A stretch of DNA of 64,000 bases, from contig CAYXHM010000001.1 of assembly GCA_964464965.1 (NCBI GenBank), positions 496,001 to 560,000 on the forward strand, written 5' to 3'. Below the pieces are notes generated by a model. It saw only the letters and a program-made list of their open reading frames with translations. It made no database searches and was not told the origin of the DNA. Every line of letters starts with the position of its first letter. The first letter of the stretch is position 1. The DNA comes from UBA5543 sp964464965 (lineage in GTDB: Bacteria > Bacteroidota > Bacteroidia > Chitinophagales > Chitinophagaceae). Position numbers and translations under genes: made by a program. This document shows, one piece after another, positions 26,857-34,483 of this stretch.

Positions 26857-27534
26857 ATGAAACTGACCTTTTACGGCCATGCCTGCTTTATGGTAGAGGC
26901 AGCAGGTAAAAAACTGCTGTTCGACCCCTTTATACAAGGCAACGACCATGCGCAAAAGATCGACATAAACAGTATTGAGGCAGACTACATCCTGATTTCT
27001 CATGGCCATGGAGACCATATAGCCGACCTTGTGGCCATTGCCAAAAACACCGGCGCTATGGTAATAGGTATGCTGGAGGTGACCAACTGGATAGAAAAGC
27101 AGGGATATGATAAGGTAACCGGTATGAACCTGGGGCTGATGAATACAGAATTTGGCAGTGTACGCATGGTACCCGCAGCACACAGCAGCGGCCTGCCCGA
27201 TGGCAGCTACGGCGGCAATCCCGCAGGCTTTATTGTAACCAGTGCTGATGGCAGCTTTTACTACAGCGGCGATACCTGCCTGGTGATGGATATGCAACTG
27301 GTGCCGCGCTACGGCAACATGAACTTCGCCATAATGCCCGTAGGCGGGCATTTTACCATGAACGTGGCCGACGCGCTGATAGCTGCTGAGTTTGCGCAGT
27401 GCGACAAGGTGGTGGGTGTACATTATGACACCTGGCCTCCCATAGCTATAGATAAAGAAGAAGCGAAACAAACCTTTTCAGCCGCAGGCAGGCAGTTGCT
27501 GTTGCCGGCCATAGGCGAAACAATCACCATATAA
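26857..27534 (+). CDS. UPF0173-type metal-dependent hydrolase (metallo-beta-lactamase fold)
   Basis: 225 residues from the ATG at 26857; the longer in-frame start at 26779 lies in non-coding sequence. It begins MKLTFYGHACFMVE and carries the metallo-hydrolase signature SHGHGDHIAD (HxHxDH), a later His in PAAHSSGLPDG, Asp in YYSGDTCLV and a final His in VVGVHYDTWP. This set of ligands is typical of the UPF0173 family, close to the UlaG/RomA-like lactonases. It is cytoplasmic (no signal). Substrate unknown. It stands 68 nt before parA in the same direction. Confidence 0.85.
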   Translation: MKLTFYGHACFMVEAAGKKLLFDPFIQGNDHAQKIDINSIEADYILISHGHGDHIADLVAIAKNTGAMVIGMLEVTNWIEKQGYDKVTGMNLGLMNTEFGSVRMVPAAHSSGLPDGSYGGNPAGFIVTSADGSFYYSGDTCLVMDMQLVPRYGNMNFAIMPVGGHFTMNVADALIAAEFAQCDKVVGVHYDTWPPIAIDKEEAKQTFSAAGRQLLLPAIGETITI

Positions 27535-27602
27535 ATTAATATATAAAACCGCCGATTGGCGAAAAAATAGTATTTTAACCAGCTTTAGTACAAACAGTAC
27601 CT

Positions 27603-28421
27603 ATGTCAAAAGTAATAGCAATAGCGAACCAGAAGGGAGGAGTAGGTAAGACCACCACAGCCATTAACCTGGCGGCCAGCCTGGCCGTGCTGGAATATAA
27701 AACACTGCTGATAGACGCCGACCCACAGGCGAACAGCACCACGGGCAATGGGTTTGACCTGAAAAACGTGCAGTTGAGCCTGTACGACTGCATGGTGAAT
27801 GAAACCCCCGTGCAGCAGGTGATACTGGAAACCGAAACGCCCAACCTGTCTCTGATACCATCTCACCTGGACCTGGTAGGTGCGGAAATAGAACTGATAC
27901 ACCACCCCAACCGTGAGCATGTAATGCGCATGGCTATAGACGGCCTGCGCAGCCAGTATGATTTTATTATCATAGACTGCTCACCATCGCTGGGCCTGAT
28001 AACGGTGAACGCCCTTACCGCGGCAGACAGCGTAGTAATACCGGTACAGTGCGAGTACTTTGCCTTGGAAGGCCTGGGTAAGCTGCTGAACACGATAAAA
28101 ATAGTGCAGACGCGCATTAATACCGAACTGCAGATAGAGGGCATACTGATGACGATGTATGATGGCCGCCTGCGCCTTTCTAACCAGGTAGTGGAAGAAA
28201 TTAAAAACCACTTTGGCGAGCTGGTATTCAATACCATTGTGCACCGCAACACCCGCCTGGGCGAGGCGCCAAGTTTTGGCACGCCGGCGCTGATGTATGA
28301 TGCGGAAAGCACGGGCGCTATCAACTACCTGAACCTGGCCAAGGAGATACTGCAGAAGAACAACATGACTAAGATTAAAAACGAAGACAAAATATTTGAA
28401 CCCGGCAATCATGTCGACTAA
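27603..28421 (+). CDS. parA: chromosome partitioning ATPase ParA/Soj
   Basis: 272 residues. The deviant Walker A motif is at residues 11-18 (KGGVGKTT) directly after MSKVIAIANQ; Walker B is in YDFIIIDCSPSLG; the switch LLIDADPQANST is present. Length and order fit chromosomal Soj/ParA. It forms a DNA-bound ATPase gradient that moves ParB-parS complexes. The stop codon overlaps the start of parB by 11 nt, indicating translational coupling. No parS palindrome was recognised by eye near the pair. Confidence 0.95.
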   Translation: MSKVIAIANQKGGVGKTTTAINLAASLAVLEYKTLLIDADPQANSTTGNGFDLKNVQLSLYDCMVNETPVQQVILETETPNLSLIPSHLDLVGAEIELIHHPNREHVMRMAIDGLRSQYDFIIIDCSPSLGLITVNALTAADSVVIPVQCEYFALEGLGKLLNTIKIVQTRINTELQIEGILMTMYDGRLRLSNQVVEEIKNHFGELVFNTIVHRNTRLGEAPSFGTPALMYDAESTGAINYLNLAKEILQKNNMTKIKNEDKIFEPGNHVD

Positions 28422-29340
28422 TAATAACAAGAAACAAGCATTAGGCAAGGGTATCCGCGCGCTGCTGAATACGATAGATGAGGAAATGCAGGACTCTTCC
28501 GGTGAGAAGGCCGTACCGCCATCCGTATCCGGCCAGTCGGCAGGCAGCATCCTTCGCATACCTGTAGAGCAGATAGAGGTAAACCCCAAACAGCCCCGAA
28601 GGGATTTTGACGAAACAGCGCTGCGTGAGTTGTCTGAAAGTATAAAGCTGCACGATATCATACAGCCGGTGACGGTGGTAAAGATAGGGCAGGCAAAGTA
28701 CCAGCTGATATCAGGAGAGCGCCGTTTACGCGCTTCTAAACTGGCAGGGCTGAAGGATATACCCGCCTATATACGCACTGCAGACGACCAACAGATGCTG
28801 GAAATGGCGCTGCTGGAAAACCTGCAACGCGAAAACCTGAACGCGATAGAAATAGGGCTGAGCTACCGCAGGCTGATGGACGAGTGCGACCTGACACAGG
28901 AAGAAGTGGCAGAGCGCATGAAAAAAGACCGTACTACGGTAACCAACTACCTGCGCCTGTTGCGCCTACCGCCGGATATACAAAGGTCTGTACGCGATGG
29001 CGACCTGAGTATGGGCCATGCACGTGCTATGCTGGGCCTTGAGCAGGTAGATCAGCAACTGTATGTATTTCGCGAGGTGAGGGAAAAAGGACTGTCTGTA
29101 AGGCAGACGGAAAAACTGGTGAAAGATATGAGCAGCCCAGAGGCAAGGTCGCAGGGGAATGGAAAATCTGTACCTGTTAAACTGCCACCCGCTTACAAAC
29201 GTATTGAAGACAGTATGGCATCACACTTTTCTACCCGCGTAAAAATGGAAAGAAAAAAGAATGGCAAAGGCACCATAACGGTAGAGTATTATAATGACGA
29301 AGACCTGGAGCGTATCATGAAACTGATGCACCTGGACTAA
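28411..29340 (+). CDS. parB: chromosome partitioning protein ParB/Spo0J
   Basis: 309 residues from the ATG at 28411, which overlaps parA; the upstream in-frame TTG is less likely. N-terminal KKQALGKGIRALL leader, ParB/Srx nuclease-like CTPase domain with SGERRLRASKLAG (the GERR box) and ENLQRENLNAIEIG, then the KorB-type helix-turn-helix (LTQEEVAERMKKDRTTVTNYLRLL) that recognises parS, and a C-terminal dimerisation domain. It loads SMC and segregates the origin with ParA. A short hairpin follows within 8 nt of the stop. Confidence 0.95.
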   Translation: MSTNNNKKQALGKGIRALLNTIDEEMQDSSGEKAVPPSVSGQSAGSILRIPVEQIEVNPKQPRRDFDETALRELSESIKLHDIIQPVTVVKIGQAKYQLISGERRLRASKLAGLKDIPAYIRTADDQQMLEMALLENLQRENLNAIEIGLSYRRLMDECDLTQEEVAERMKKDRTTVTNYLRLLRLPPDIQRSVRDGDLSMGHARAMLGLEQVDQQLYVFREVREKGLSVRQTEKLVKDMSSPEARSQGNGKSVPVKLPPAYKRIEDSMASHFSTRVKMERKKNGKGTITVEYYNDEDLERIMKLMHLD

Positions 29341-29347
29341 AATATAC

Positions 29348-29373
29348 CGCCCCGCGAAAAACGGGGCGTTTTT
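29348..29373 (+). terminator. terminator after parB
   Basis: A 7-bp GC-only stem CGCCCCG/CGGGGCG with an A-rich loop and TTTTT tail, 7 nt after the parB stop and 7 nt before the next ATG. Confidence 0.8.
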
Positions 29374-29379
29374 AATAAG

Positions 29380-29853
29380 ATGCAACCAAACTGGCAAAAA
29401 CAGGCGGAAGAAAACCAAAAGGCGTATAAGCGCATGCTGGAAAAGGGCGACAAGAATAAGATTCTGAACGCCCTGCCGCAGCTGCATGAAGAGGCCTTTG
29501 AAAAAATAGACTGCCTGCAATGCGCCAACTGCTGCAAAAACTATTCGCCCCGCTTTAAAAACCCTGACATAAAACGCATAGCCAAAGTGCTGCGCATGAA
29601 AGAAGGGGAATTTGTAAGCAAATACCTTGTGCTGGACAAGGATGACGACTATGTATTGAGGCAAACACCCTGCCCTTTTTTAGCAGAAGACAATACCTGT
29701 AATATCTACGAAGACCGCCCCAGCGATTGCGCCCGCTACCCCTATACAGACGAGGATGTAATTATAAAACGTGTGCCCCTCACGTTAAAGAATTCAACTG
29801 TATGCCCTATAACACACCATGTGCTGGAGCGGCTGAAGGAAATTATTCCATAA
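29380..29853 (+). CDS. YkgJ family cysteine-cluster protein
   Basis: 157 residues. The cysteine pattern is CLQCANCC near residues 46-53, CPF near 98, CNIY near 107 and DCARYP near 118, which is the CxxCxxCC..C..C..C arrangement of YkgJ/UPF0153 proteins, thought to bind zinc or an iron-sulfur cluster. Function of the family is not established. It is cytoplasmic. It follows parB closely but a hairpin separates them, so it may be transcribed by read-through. Confidence 0.85.
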   Translation: MQPNWQKQAEENQKAYKRMLEKGDKNKILNALPQLHEEAFEKIDCLQCANCCKNYSPRFKNPDIKRIAKVLRMKEGEFVSKYLVLDKDDDYVLRQTPCPFLAEDNTCNIYEDRPSDCARYPYTDEDVIIKRVPLTLKNSTVCPITHHVLERLKEIIP

Positions 29854-29860
29854 AAGAAAA

Positions 29861-29888
29861 ATGCCTGCACTATTATAAGTACAGGCAT
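29861..29888. terminator. bidirectional hairpin terminator
   Basis: Stem ATGCCTG/CAGGCAT extended by ACT/AGT after a one-base mismatch, with A-rich flanks, between convergent ykgJ-like and osmC-like genes. Confidence 0.75.
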
Positions 29889-29910
29889 GTAAAAAATAAT
29901 TCAGACCATT

Positions 29911-30321
29911 TTAGTTCAGCGTATGCTCAGAAGAAATTTCGGCATTCAGCAGTTTTGATATAGGGCAGTTCTTTTCCGCATCTGCTACTGCTTCTGCAAA
30001 TTTTTCAGGGGTAATGCCCGGTACTTTTGCATTTACTGCCAGGTGCGATTTTGTAACCGTACCATTCTCAAAAGTAACACCGCATTTTGTTGTCAGCTCG
30101 TCAGGTGTAAAACCCGCTTCATTTAATACAAAAGACAGCTTCATGGTAAAACATCCTGCATGTGCAGCTGCTATCAGCTCTTCGGGGTTGGTACCACGGC
30201 CATCTTCAAACCGGCTGGTGTATGAATATTTAGATTCGCTCAGTGCGCCTGTCTCTGTACTGATGTGGCCGCTGCCTTCTTTACCGGTGCCCTGCCATAC
30301 TGCTGTTGCTTTACGTATCAT
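29911..30321 (-). CDS. OsmC family peroxiredoxin
   Basis: 136 residues, normal for OsmC. The redox pair is a Cys in the IAAAHAGCFTMKLS helix and a Cys in the late ADAEKNCPISKLL segment, the positions expected for the peroxidatic and resolving cysteines. N-terminal KATAVWQGTGKEGSGHIST and SRFEDGRGTNPEELIAAAHAG are characteristic of the organic-hydroperoxide-reducing OsmC/Ohr family (OsmC subgroup). It should detoxify organic peroxides in the cytoplasm. One extra Cys (TTKCGVTF) is present. Confidence 0.9.
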   Translation of the reverse strand: MIRKATAVWQGTGKEGSGHISTETGALSESKYSYTSRFEDGRGTNPEELIAAAHAGCFTMKLSFVLNEAGFTPDELTTKCGVTFENGTVTKSHLAVNAKVPGITPEKFAEAVADAEKNCPISKLLNAEISSEHTLN

Positions 30322-30365
30322 AATACTGATTGTTTTAGTTTAAAAATATAACTACAATTACGCCA

Positions 30366-30398
30366 AAAAAAATGAGCCTGCAAAAAGCAAACTCATTA
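30366..30398 (-). terminator. hairpin terminator of the 58-residue ORF
   Basis: A short stem around AATGAG/CTCATT with an A-run at its left side (a T-run on the minus strand), between the small ORF stop at 30445 and the osmC promoter. Confidence 0.45.
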
Positions 30399-30444
30399 TG
30401 AAATGATATGAACAGTAAAATACCGTTATTGTTCAGGTGTTTTC

Positions 30445-30621
30445 CTATCCCCTGTGTTTTATGTTGGTGTAAGAGTAGGTAATGTCCTTACCCTTTACTT
30501 TTACCTCTACTTCTACTACATCGCCCTTGCCATTACTACCTGTTACCATATAGGTCAGGAACTTATTACTGAATAATTTTCTCAGGCCGGGTTTTTGAAA
30601 TGATGGTCGCATGTTTTTCAT
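30445..30621 (-). CDS. small 58-residue protein of unknown function
   Basis: The frame opens with ATG at 30621 and stops with TAG at 30445. The protein starts MKNMRPSFQKPGLRKLFSN and continues through KFLTYMVTGSNGKGDVVEVEVKV-type alternating strands to GKDITYSYTNIKHRG. It is basic at the N-terminus, has no signal or membrane segment, and shows a coherent beta-strand pattern. It fills an otherwise gene-free gap between osmC and the serine-hydrolase-like gene and is followed by a hairpin on the same strand. No family recognised; coding is likely but unproven. Confidence 0.5.
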   Translation of the reverse strand: MKNMRPSFQKPGLRKLFSNKFLTYMVTGSNGKGDVVEVEVKVKGKDITYSYTNIKHRG

Positions 30622-30721
30622 TTTTTATGATGGCTGTAGTTGCTACAGTTTTATAAATTTCCGGCATAGGTGGCAAACTATAACACGTAAGCCCATACAT
30701 TAACACATCATTAATAAAGCA

Positions 30722-32065
30722 CTATTGCCATTTTTTGGCGATGCTTTCCTTCCTGCTTGTCCTTACCACCACATGTGTTACGAGGTTGGTCTTTTTATCA
30801 CGGTGAAATTTAAACTCTGTACCTACGCTGTTCATAAAAAACTCGTCAGGTATGATATCTGCTACTATGGTAAACTCATCCATATTGGCCATTTTACCCC
30901 AAAGCTGCCCTTCTTTTATATATATGTTCAGGTTGCTGCCATCTTCAAAAGCATATGTACCGGCATAATATTCAAGCCTGCTCTGCTCAAGAAATACGGG
31001 TATTCTTTTTTCCGGCAGGGTATATGGCTGCTTGTACAACGCAGCAGTAAGCTGGTCAAATATGTAACCTGTCTCGCTTTCAAAATCGTTACTTAATATG
31101 ATGATAATAGTGCTGTCCTCTCGTATGACATAGAAGTTGGAAATAAAGCCCGGAATTTCGCCGGTATGACCTATAGCTTTTTTGCCGAAAACATCCGTGC
31201 TTTCCCATCCATGGCCATAGTTGTTCCCCAGTTCATTGGTCATAACCTGCCAGCTGCTTTTCTTTAAAAGCTTATACCCCAGCATGGCCTTAGCCCATTT
31301 ATACATGCCGTTCGCGCTCATAAACAACCCTGCGGCAGAGTACCCAATTGTTGAGTCTGTATTAAAAGCCGGTATCATCCTGGTAGAAGATAGTATCGTG
31401 TGGCCCTGCGCTTTGTCCCAACTGGCCAGGCCATTAAAATCGAACCCTGCATCTTTTATGTCCAGTGGCTTTAAGATATATTGCTGCAGCGCCTCGCCAT
31501 ATGGCTTGCTGGTTATTCTTTCTATAATAAGCCCCAGCAGGTAGTAGTTGGAAAACGAATTGTTGTACGTTGTGCCCGGTGTAAACATCAGCGTTTTACC
31601 TGCAATGATCTTCATGATGTCTGTACGTGTATGCGCTACGTAAACATTGCCCAGTGCGGCACTCATAAAATAGTCAGGAATACCCGAACGGTGCGTCAAC
31701 AGGTCTTTTATGGTTACGGCATCATACTCTTTCAGTTCGGGTATGTACTTCGTCATTTTATCACTCAATGCAAGTTTGCCATCTTCAAACAGCTTAAATA
31801 CCAGGGCCGCTGTAAACATCTCCGTACTTTCACCTACCAGGTACAGTGTATTTTCATGCGGTACTTTACCCGTGTTACCTATTGATACACCATATCCCTT
31901 ATTCAGCAGCACTTCTCCATGTTGCAGCACCGCCACCGTCCCGCTGAACTTTTCCAGGTATTCCCATTTTGATACAATACTGTCCAATTCCCGTTTTATG
32001 TCCCCGGCACGGGCGTATCCGGCAGCAAATGCTACTGATGCAATCAACAATAACAACTTCCTCAT
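30722..32065 (-). CDS. serine-hydrolase (beta-lactamase-fold) protein lacking the catalytic SxxK
   Basis: 447 residues: signal peptide (1-20), then the class C beta-lactamase/DD-peptidase-like fold. Family hallmarks DLLTHRSGIPDY, NYYLLGLIIERIT and GHTGEIPGF (the HTG motif) are intact. At the active-site helix, where homologues read G-S-x-x-K-x-F-T-A, this protein reads G78-E79-S80-T81-E82-M83-F84-T85-A86, so both the nucleophile Ser and the general-base Lys are Glu. Checked at codon level: GAA and GAG. Ser80 is one residue off register and has no Lys three residues on. It is therefore probably a secreted non-enzymatic binding protein. The C-terminal 110 residues form a DUF3471-like beta domain. 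Confidence 0.85.
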   Translation of the reverse strand: MRKLLLLIASVAFAAGYARAGDIKRELDSIVSKWEYLEKFSGTVAVLQHGEVLLNKGYGVSIGNTGKVPHENTLYLVGESTEMFTAALVFKLFEDGKLALSDKMTKYIPELKEYDAVTIKDLLTHRSGIPDYFMSAALGNVYVAHTRTDIMKIIAGKTLMFTPGTTYNNSFSNYYLLGLIIERITSKPYGEALQQYILKPLDIKDAGFDFNGLASWDKAQGHTILSSTRMIPAFNTDSTIGYSAAGLFMSANGMYKWAKAMLGYKLLKKSSWQVMTNELGNNYGHGWESTDVFGKKAIGHTGEIPGFISNFYVIREDSTIIIILSNDFESETGYIFDQLTAALYKQPYTLPEKRIPVFLEQSRLEYYAGTYAFEDGSNLNIYIKEGQLWGKMANMDEFTIVADIIPDEFFMNSVGTEFKFHRDKKTNLVTHVVVRTSRKESIAKKWQ

Positions 32066-32275
32066 TTTCTATATATCATTTTAATATTGCTAAGCTAAAA
32101 AATACATACTGATAAACAATGTATAGGCTGCCGCAATGCTAATATTAACTTGAGTTAAACAGTTTTCTTTAAGTGCGGGATAATAATACGGCATGATACG
32201 TGATGTGCTGTTACAATATTTTTAACATGCGTGCCTGCTGAAAATCAACCTCTGCAACATATTTTTGGCACCTGA

Positions 32276-32680
32276 ATGCATACACGCCTGAAGAAATATG
32301 CCAGTAATGTAATAGTAGTGTTGCTTGCAATAGTACTAATGAACTACAGCGTGCCTTATAACAGCACGGCAGAGCATCTTCATAGCATACATAATAACGA
32401 AAGCAGGTTGTACAGTAACGCCGGTATAAACGAAATTGAATCTGTATTTGAACTTGTAACAGAAGAGTGGCTGGATATTGAAAACTGCGTGCCTGAACCT
32501 GATACCGATGATGCACAAGAGGATATATCAAAAATAAAAACGCTGTTTATAGACCGTTTTACCCCTGACAACAATTCAGCTATTGTTGCATATAGCACTG
32601 TACAACACACTACACATAACACTGATTTCCTAAGCAGTTTACCGGTTAATATTCCCGCACCTCCTCCTGATGTGGCATAA
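32276..32680 (+). CDS. small protein of unknown function with N-terminal membrane anchor
   Basis: 134 residues. A single hydrophobic helix (about residues 11-27, NVIVVLLAIVLMNYSVPYN) could be an uncleaved anchor or signal peptide. The remainder is acidic in the middle (DIENCVPEPDTDDAQEDIS) and ends in a proline-rich tail (LPVNIPAPPPDVA). No recognised domain. The next gene begins 68 nt downstream on the same strand and encodes an outer-membrane-like protein; the two are probably a unit. Confidence 0.55.
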   Translation: MHTRLKKYASNVIVVLLAIVLMNYSVPYNSTAEHLHSIHNNESRLYSNAGINEIESVFELVTEEWLDIENCVPEPDTDDAQEDISKIKTLFIDRFTPDNNSAIVAYSTVQHTTHNTDFLSSLPVNIPAPPPDVA

Positions 32681-32747
32681 TGGTTCAACATATGCAGCCA
32701 TACCTATGGCTGGCATTTTCCATTACTAATAAAGTCAAAAACACAAA

Positions 32748-33614
32748 ATGAGGAAGATATCACTGGCTGCTGCCATTGTATGGCTGTGCAGCGGGGCCTA
32801 TGCCCAAACAAATGAACAATACACGCAGGACAGCTTGTACATAGAAGAAACAGAGCAACAATACCCGGCAAAAGTATTACATGCTGAACCTCTTTACATA
32901 GACCTGATACGCGACCTGGGTGCGCGAAAAGGTGAACGGGAGTGGAACTTTGGCACAGGCATAACAGACCGTACCCGCTACGATAGTTACGAAGCTCTAA
33001 TAGAATATGAATTCGCCCCAATAGACAGGGTTGGATTTGAGGTAGAGCTACCCGTTACATTTTACACCCCTGTAAACGGTACTAAAAAAGAGGAAACGCC
33101 TTCGCACAGGGTAGAAAGTTTAAAACTGGCTACACAATGGAGCTTTTTAGTATCGCCCAAATACAATACCAGTATGGCATTGGGGTATATACACGAACTT
33201 GTATTTACAGACATCAACAATATGCATAGCCGTGCTGTATTTCGGGGTAACCTGTACAACCCTTTCCTGGTAGTTGCAAAACGATTCGGGCAAAATTTTC
33301 ATTCCCTGATATATACAGGGCCCAAATTTGAGAAAGAATACCGGAATGAACACTGGCACAACAGCTACCATATAAATACCAGCCTGCATTATATGATAAC
33401 AGGCACCCGCAACTTTGTGGGTATAGAGTTTAATAAACAGTTGGCCGGCGGCGATTTTGACATGACCATAAGGCCACAACTGAGGGTAGCTATAACAGAG
33501 CACGTGCTGATAGGAATTGTGGCAGGCATACCTGTAAACAGGGAACAGGAACGTTTCAGCAGTTTTTTCAGACTTATATGGGAACCCGGCAGGACATACC
33601 ATGCATCCAAATAA
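32748..33614 (+). CDS. outer-membrane-like protein of the HAEPLYIDLIRDLGARKGE type
   Basis: 288 residues: signal peptide (1-19), then a highly regular segment HAEPLYIDLIRDLGARKGE (about 45-63) which I recall as the conserved opening of an uncharacterised Bacteroidota family. This is followed by alternating strands typical of a beta-barrel (WNFGTGITDRTRYDSYEAL, VGFEVELPVTFY, NFVGIEFNKQLAGGDFDM) and a last strand FFRLIWEPG. It was probably exported to the outer membrane. Function unknown. It follows the small anchored protein and ends at a GC-rich hairpin. Confidence 0.6.
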   Translation: MRKISLAAAIVWLCSGAYAQTNEQYTQDSLYIEETEQQYPAKVLHAEPLYIDLIRDLGARKGEREWNFGTGITDRTRYDSYEALIEYEFAPIDRVGFEVELPVTFYTPVNGTKKEETPSHRVESLKLATQWSFLVSPKYNTSMALGYIHELVFTDINNMHSRAVFRGNLYNPFLVVAKRFGQNFHSLIYTGPKFEKEYRNEHWHNSYHINTSLHYMITGTRNFVGIEFNKQLAGGDFDMTIRPQLRVAITEHVLIGIVAGIPVNREQERFSSFFRLIWEPGRTYHASK

Positions 33615-33618
33615 AAAA

Positions 33619-33640
33619 CCGGCCCTCGTTGGGGGGCCGG
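33619..33640. terminator. GC-rich terminator between convergent genes
   Basis: A 7-bp stem CCGGCCC/GGGCCGG, with an A-run on its left (T-run for minus-strand transcripts), just after the plus-strand stop and before the minus-strand stop at 33674. Confidence 0.75.
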
Positions 33641-33673
33641 CAATTATAATAGACAGGTAACCTGGAACAACAA

Positions 33674-34234
33674 CTATTGCTGTGTAGCAGTGTAAACAAC
33701 GTTTACAGAATATGTACCTGCAGGGTAAGCGAAGCCGGGAGTAGCTTTGTATTTTACACTGAATTTCTGGTCTCCGCCGCGTGTTGCTTCATTTATAAGG
33801 TTCTGGTTGCTGGCAGTAAGCGTAGCATAGCCGGCCGCAGAAAACGGGGTAGCTATTGCGCCGCCTGTATTGTTTGCCGTAACTTTTACAGCTAATACAC
33901 CGCTAACAGGCATAGCCGGCGCAGGTGTAGTTGTACCTGTATAAGAAAAATTGGTATTGCTTGCTTTTACAGCAACAGAGAAGTTTTTGTTTGAACGTAC
34001 TTTCAGTTCCTGCGCATCGCTTTCTACGCCGTTTGCGTAGTTGTTTACAGTTGTGAAAGGAAGCGTAACGTCTGCACCCGTAGCGCTGCTGTTACCTGTG
34101 AAAGTGATCTCGATAGCGTTGCTCAAAGATAGTTGTACTGTCTGGGAAGCTGAGGAATTCTGGTTAGACTGGTTTTGAGCGTTTGCTGAAAGACCCATTG
34201 TAACGATTGCTGCGATTGCGATTAATTTTTTCAT
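33674..34234 (-). CDS. secreted beta-sandwich protein, paralogue of 36050-36595
   Basis: 186 residues from the ATG at 34234 (MKKLIAIAAIVTMGLSANAQ signal peptide); the longer reading frame runs into promoter sequence. Mature protein: Gln/Asn/Ser-rich start, then AIEITFTGNSSATGADVTLPF, NNYANGVESDAQELKVRSN, NFSYTGTTTPAPAMPVS, and a final KYKATPGFAYPAGTYSVNV..YTATQ. The same landmarks occur in the same order in the 36050 gene, so they are paralogues. The terminal PAGTYSVNVVYTAT strand resembles fimbrial/DUF4402- or WxL-like beta sandwiches, low certainty. An 11-bp-spaced operator array lies upstream, and the 5' leader is shared with its paralogue. Confidence 0.65.
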   Translation of the reverse strand: MKKLIAIAAIVTMGLSANAQNQSNQNSSASQTVQLSLSNAIEITFTGNSSATGADVTLPFTTVNNYANGVESDAQELKVRSNKNFSVAVKASNTNFSYTGTTTPAPAMPVSGVLAVKVTANNTGGAIATPFSAAGYATLTASNQNLINEATRGGDQKFSVKYKATPGFAYPAGTYSVNVVYTATQQ

Positions 34235-34314
34235 TTTGTTTGTTGTTTGTTTGAATTCGTTCGGTTGATGATGCAAAGATGCTATCGCCAACGACCTTAT
34301 GCCAAACAAACGCC

Positions 34315-34358
34315 AATGCTTAACCGCCGATTTGCAAGCAGGTAACCATTAATTAACA
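34315..34358 (-). promoter_or_regulatory. array of four 11-bp direct repeats upstream of the 34234 gene
   Basis: Read on the minus strand, units start TGTTAAT, GGTTACC, TGCAAAT and GGTTAAG, each exactly 11 bp apart. The last unit begins 44 bp before a CATCTTTG element, nearly the same geometry as at 35933-35976 for the paralogue. Confidence 0.45.
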
Positions 34359-34413
34359 AAAGTGGCAGCTACCTTCTGCCGGATGACGTATAAGTAATTG
34401 ATAATAAAAACCA

Positions 34414-34450
34414 AAAGGGCGCTTACGCATATATATGCGAACCGCCCTTT
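34414..34450 (-). terminator. terminator of the CNNM gene
   Basis: Stem AAAGGGCG/CGCCCTTT enclosing an inner GCATATATATGC palindrome, with an A-rich left flank that gives a T-tract on the minus strand, 34 nt after the CNNM stop. Confidence 0.75.
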
Positions 34451-34483
34451 ATTCTCTGTTCCCCGGTTAATTTTCCAGGCATA

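Noticed and set aside
27603..29340. parS sites near parA-parB
   Set aside because: I looked for the TGTTNCACGTGAAACA-type palindrome and found no convincing copy by eye.
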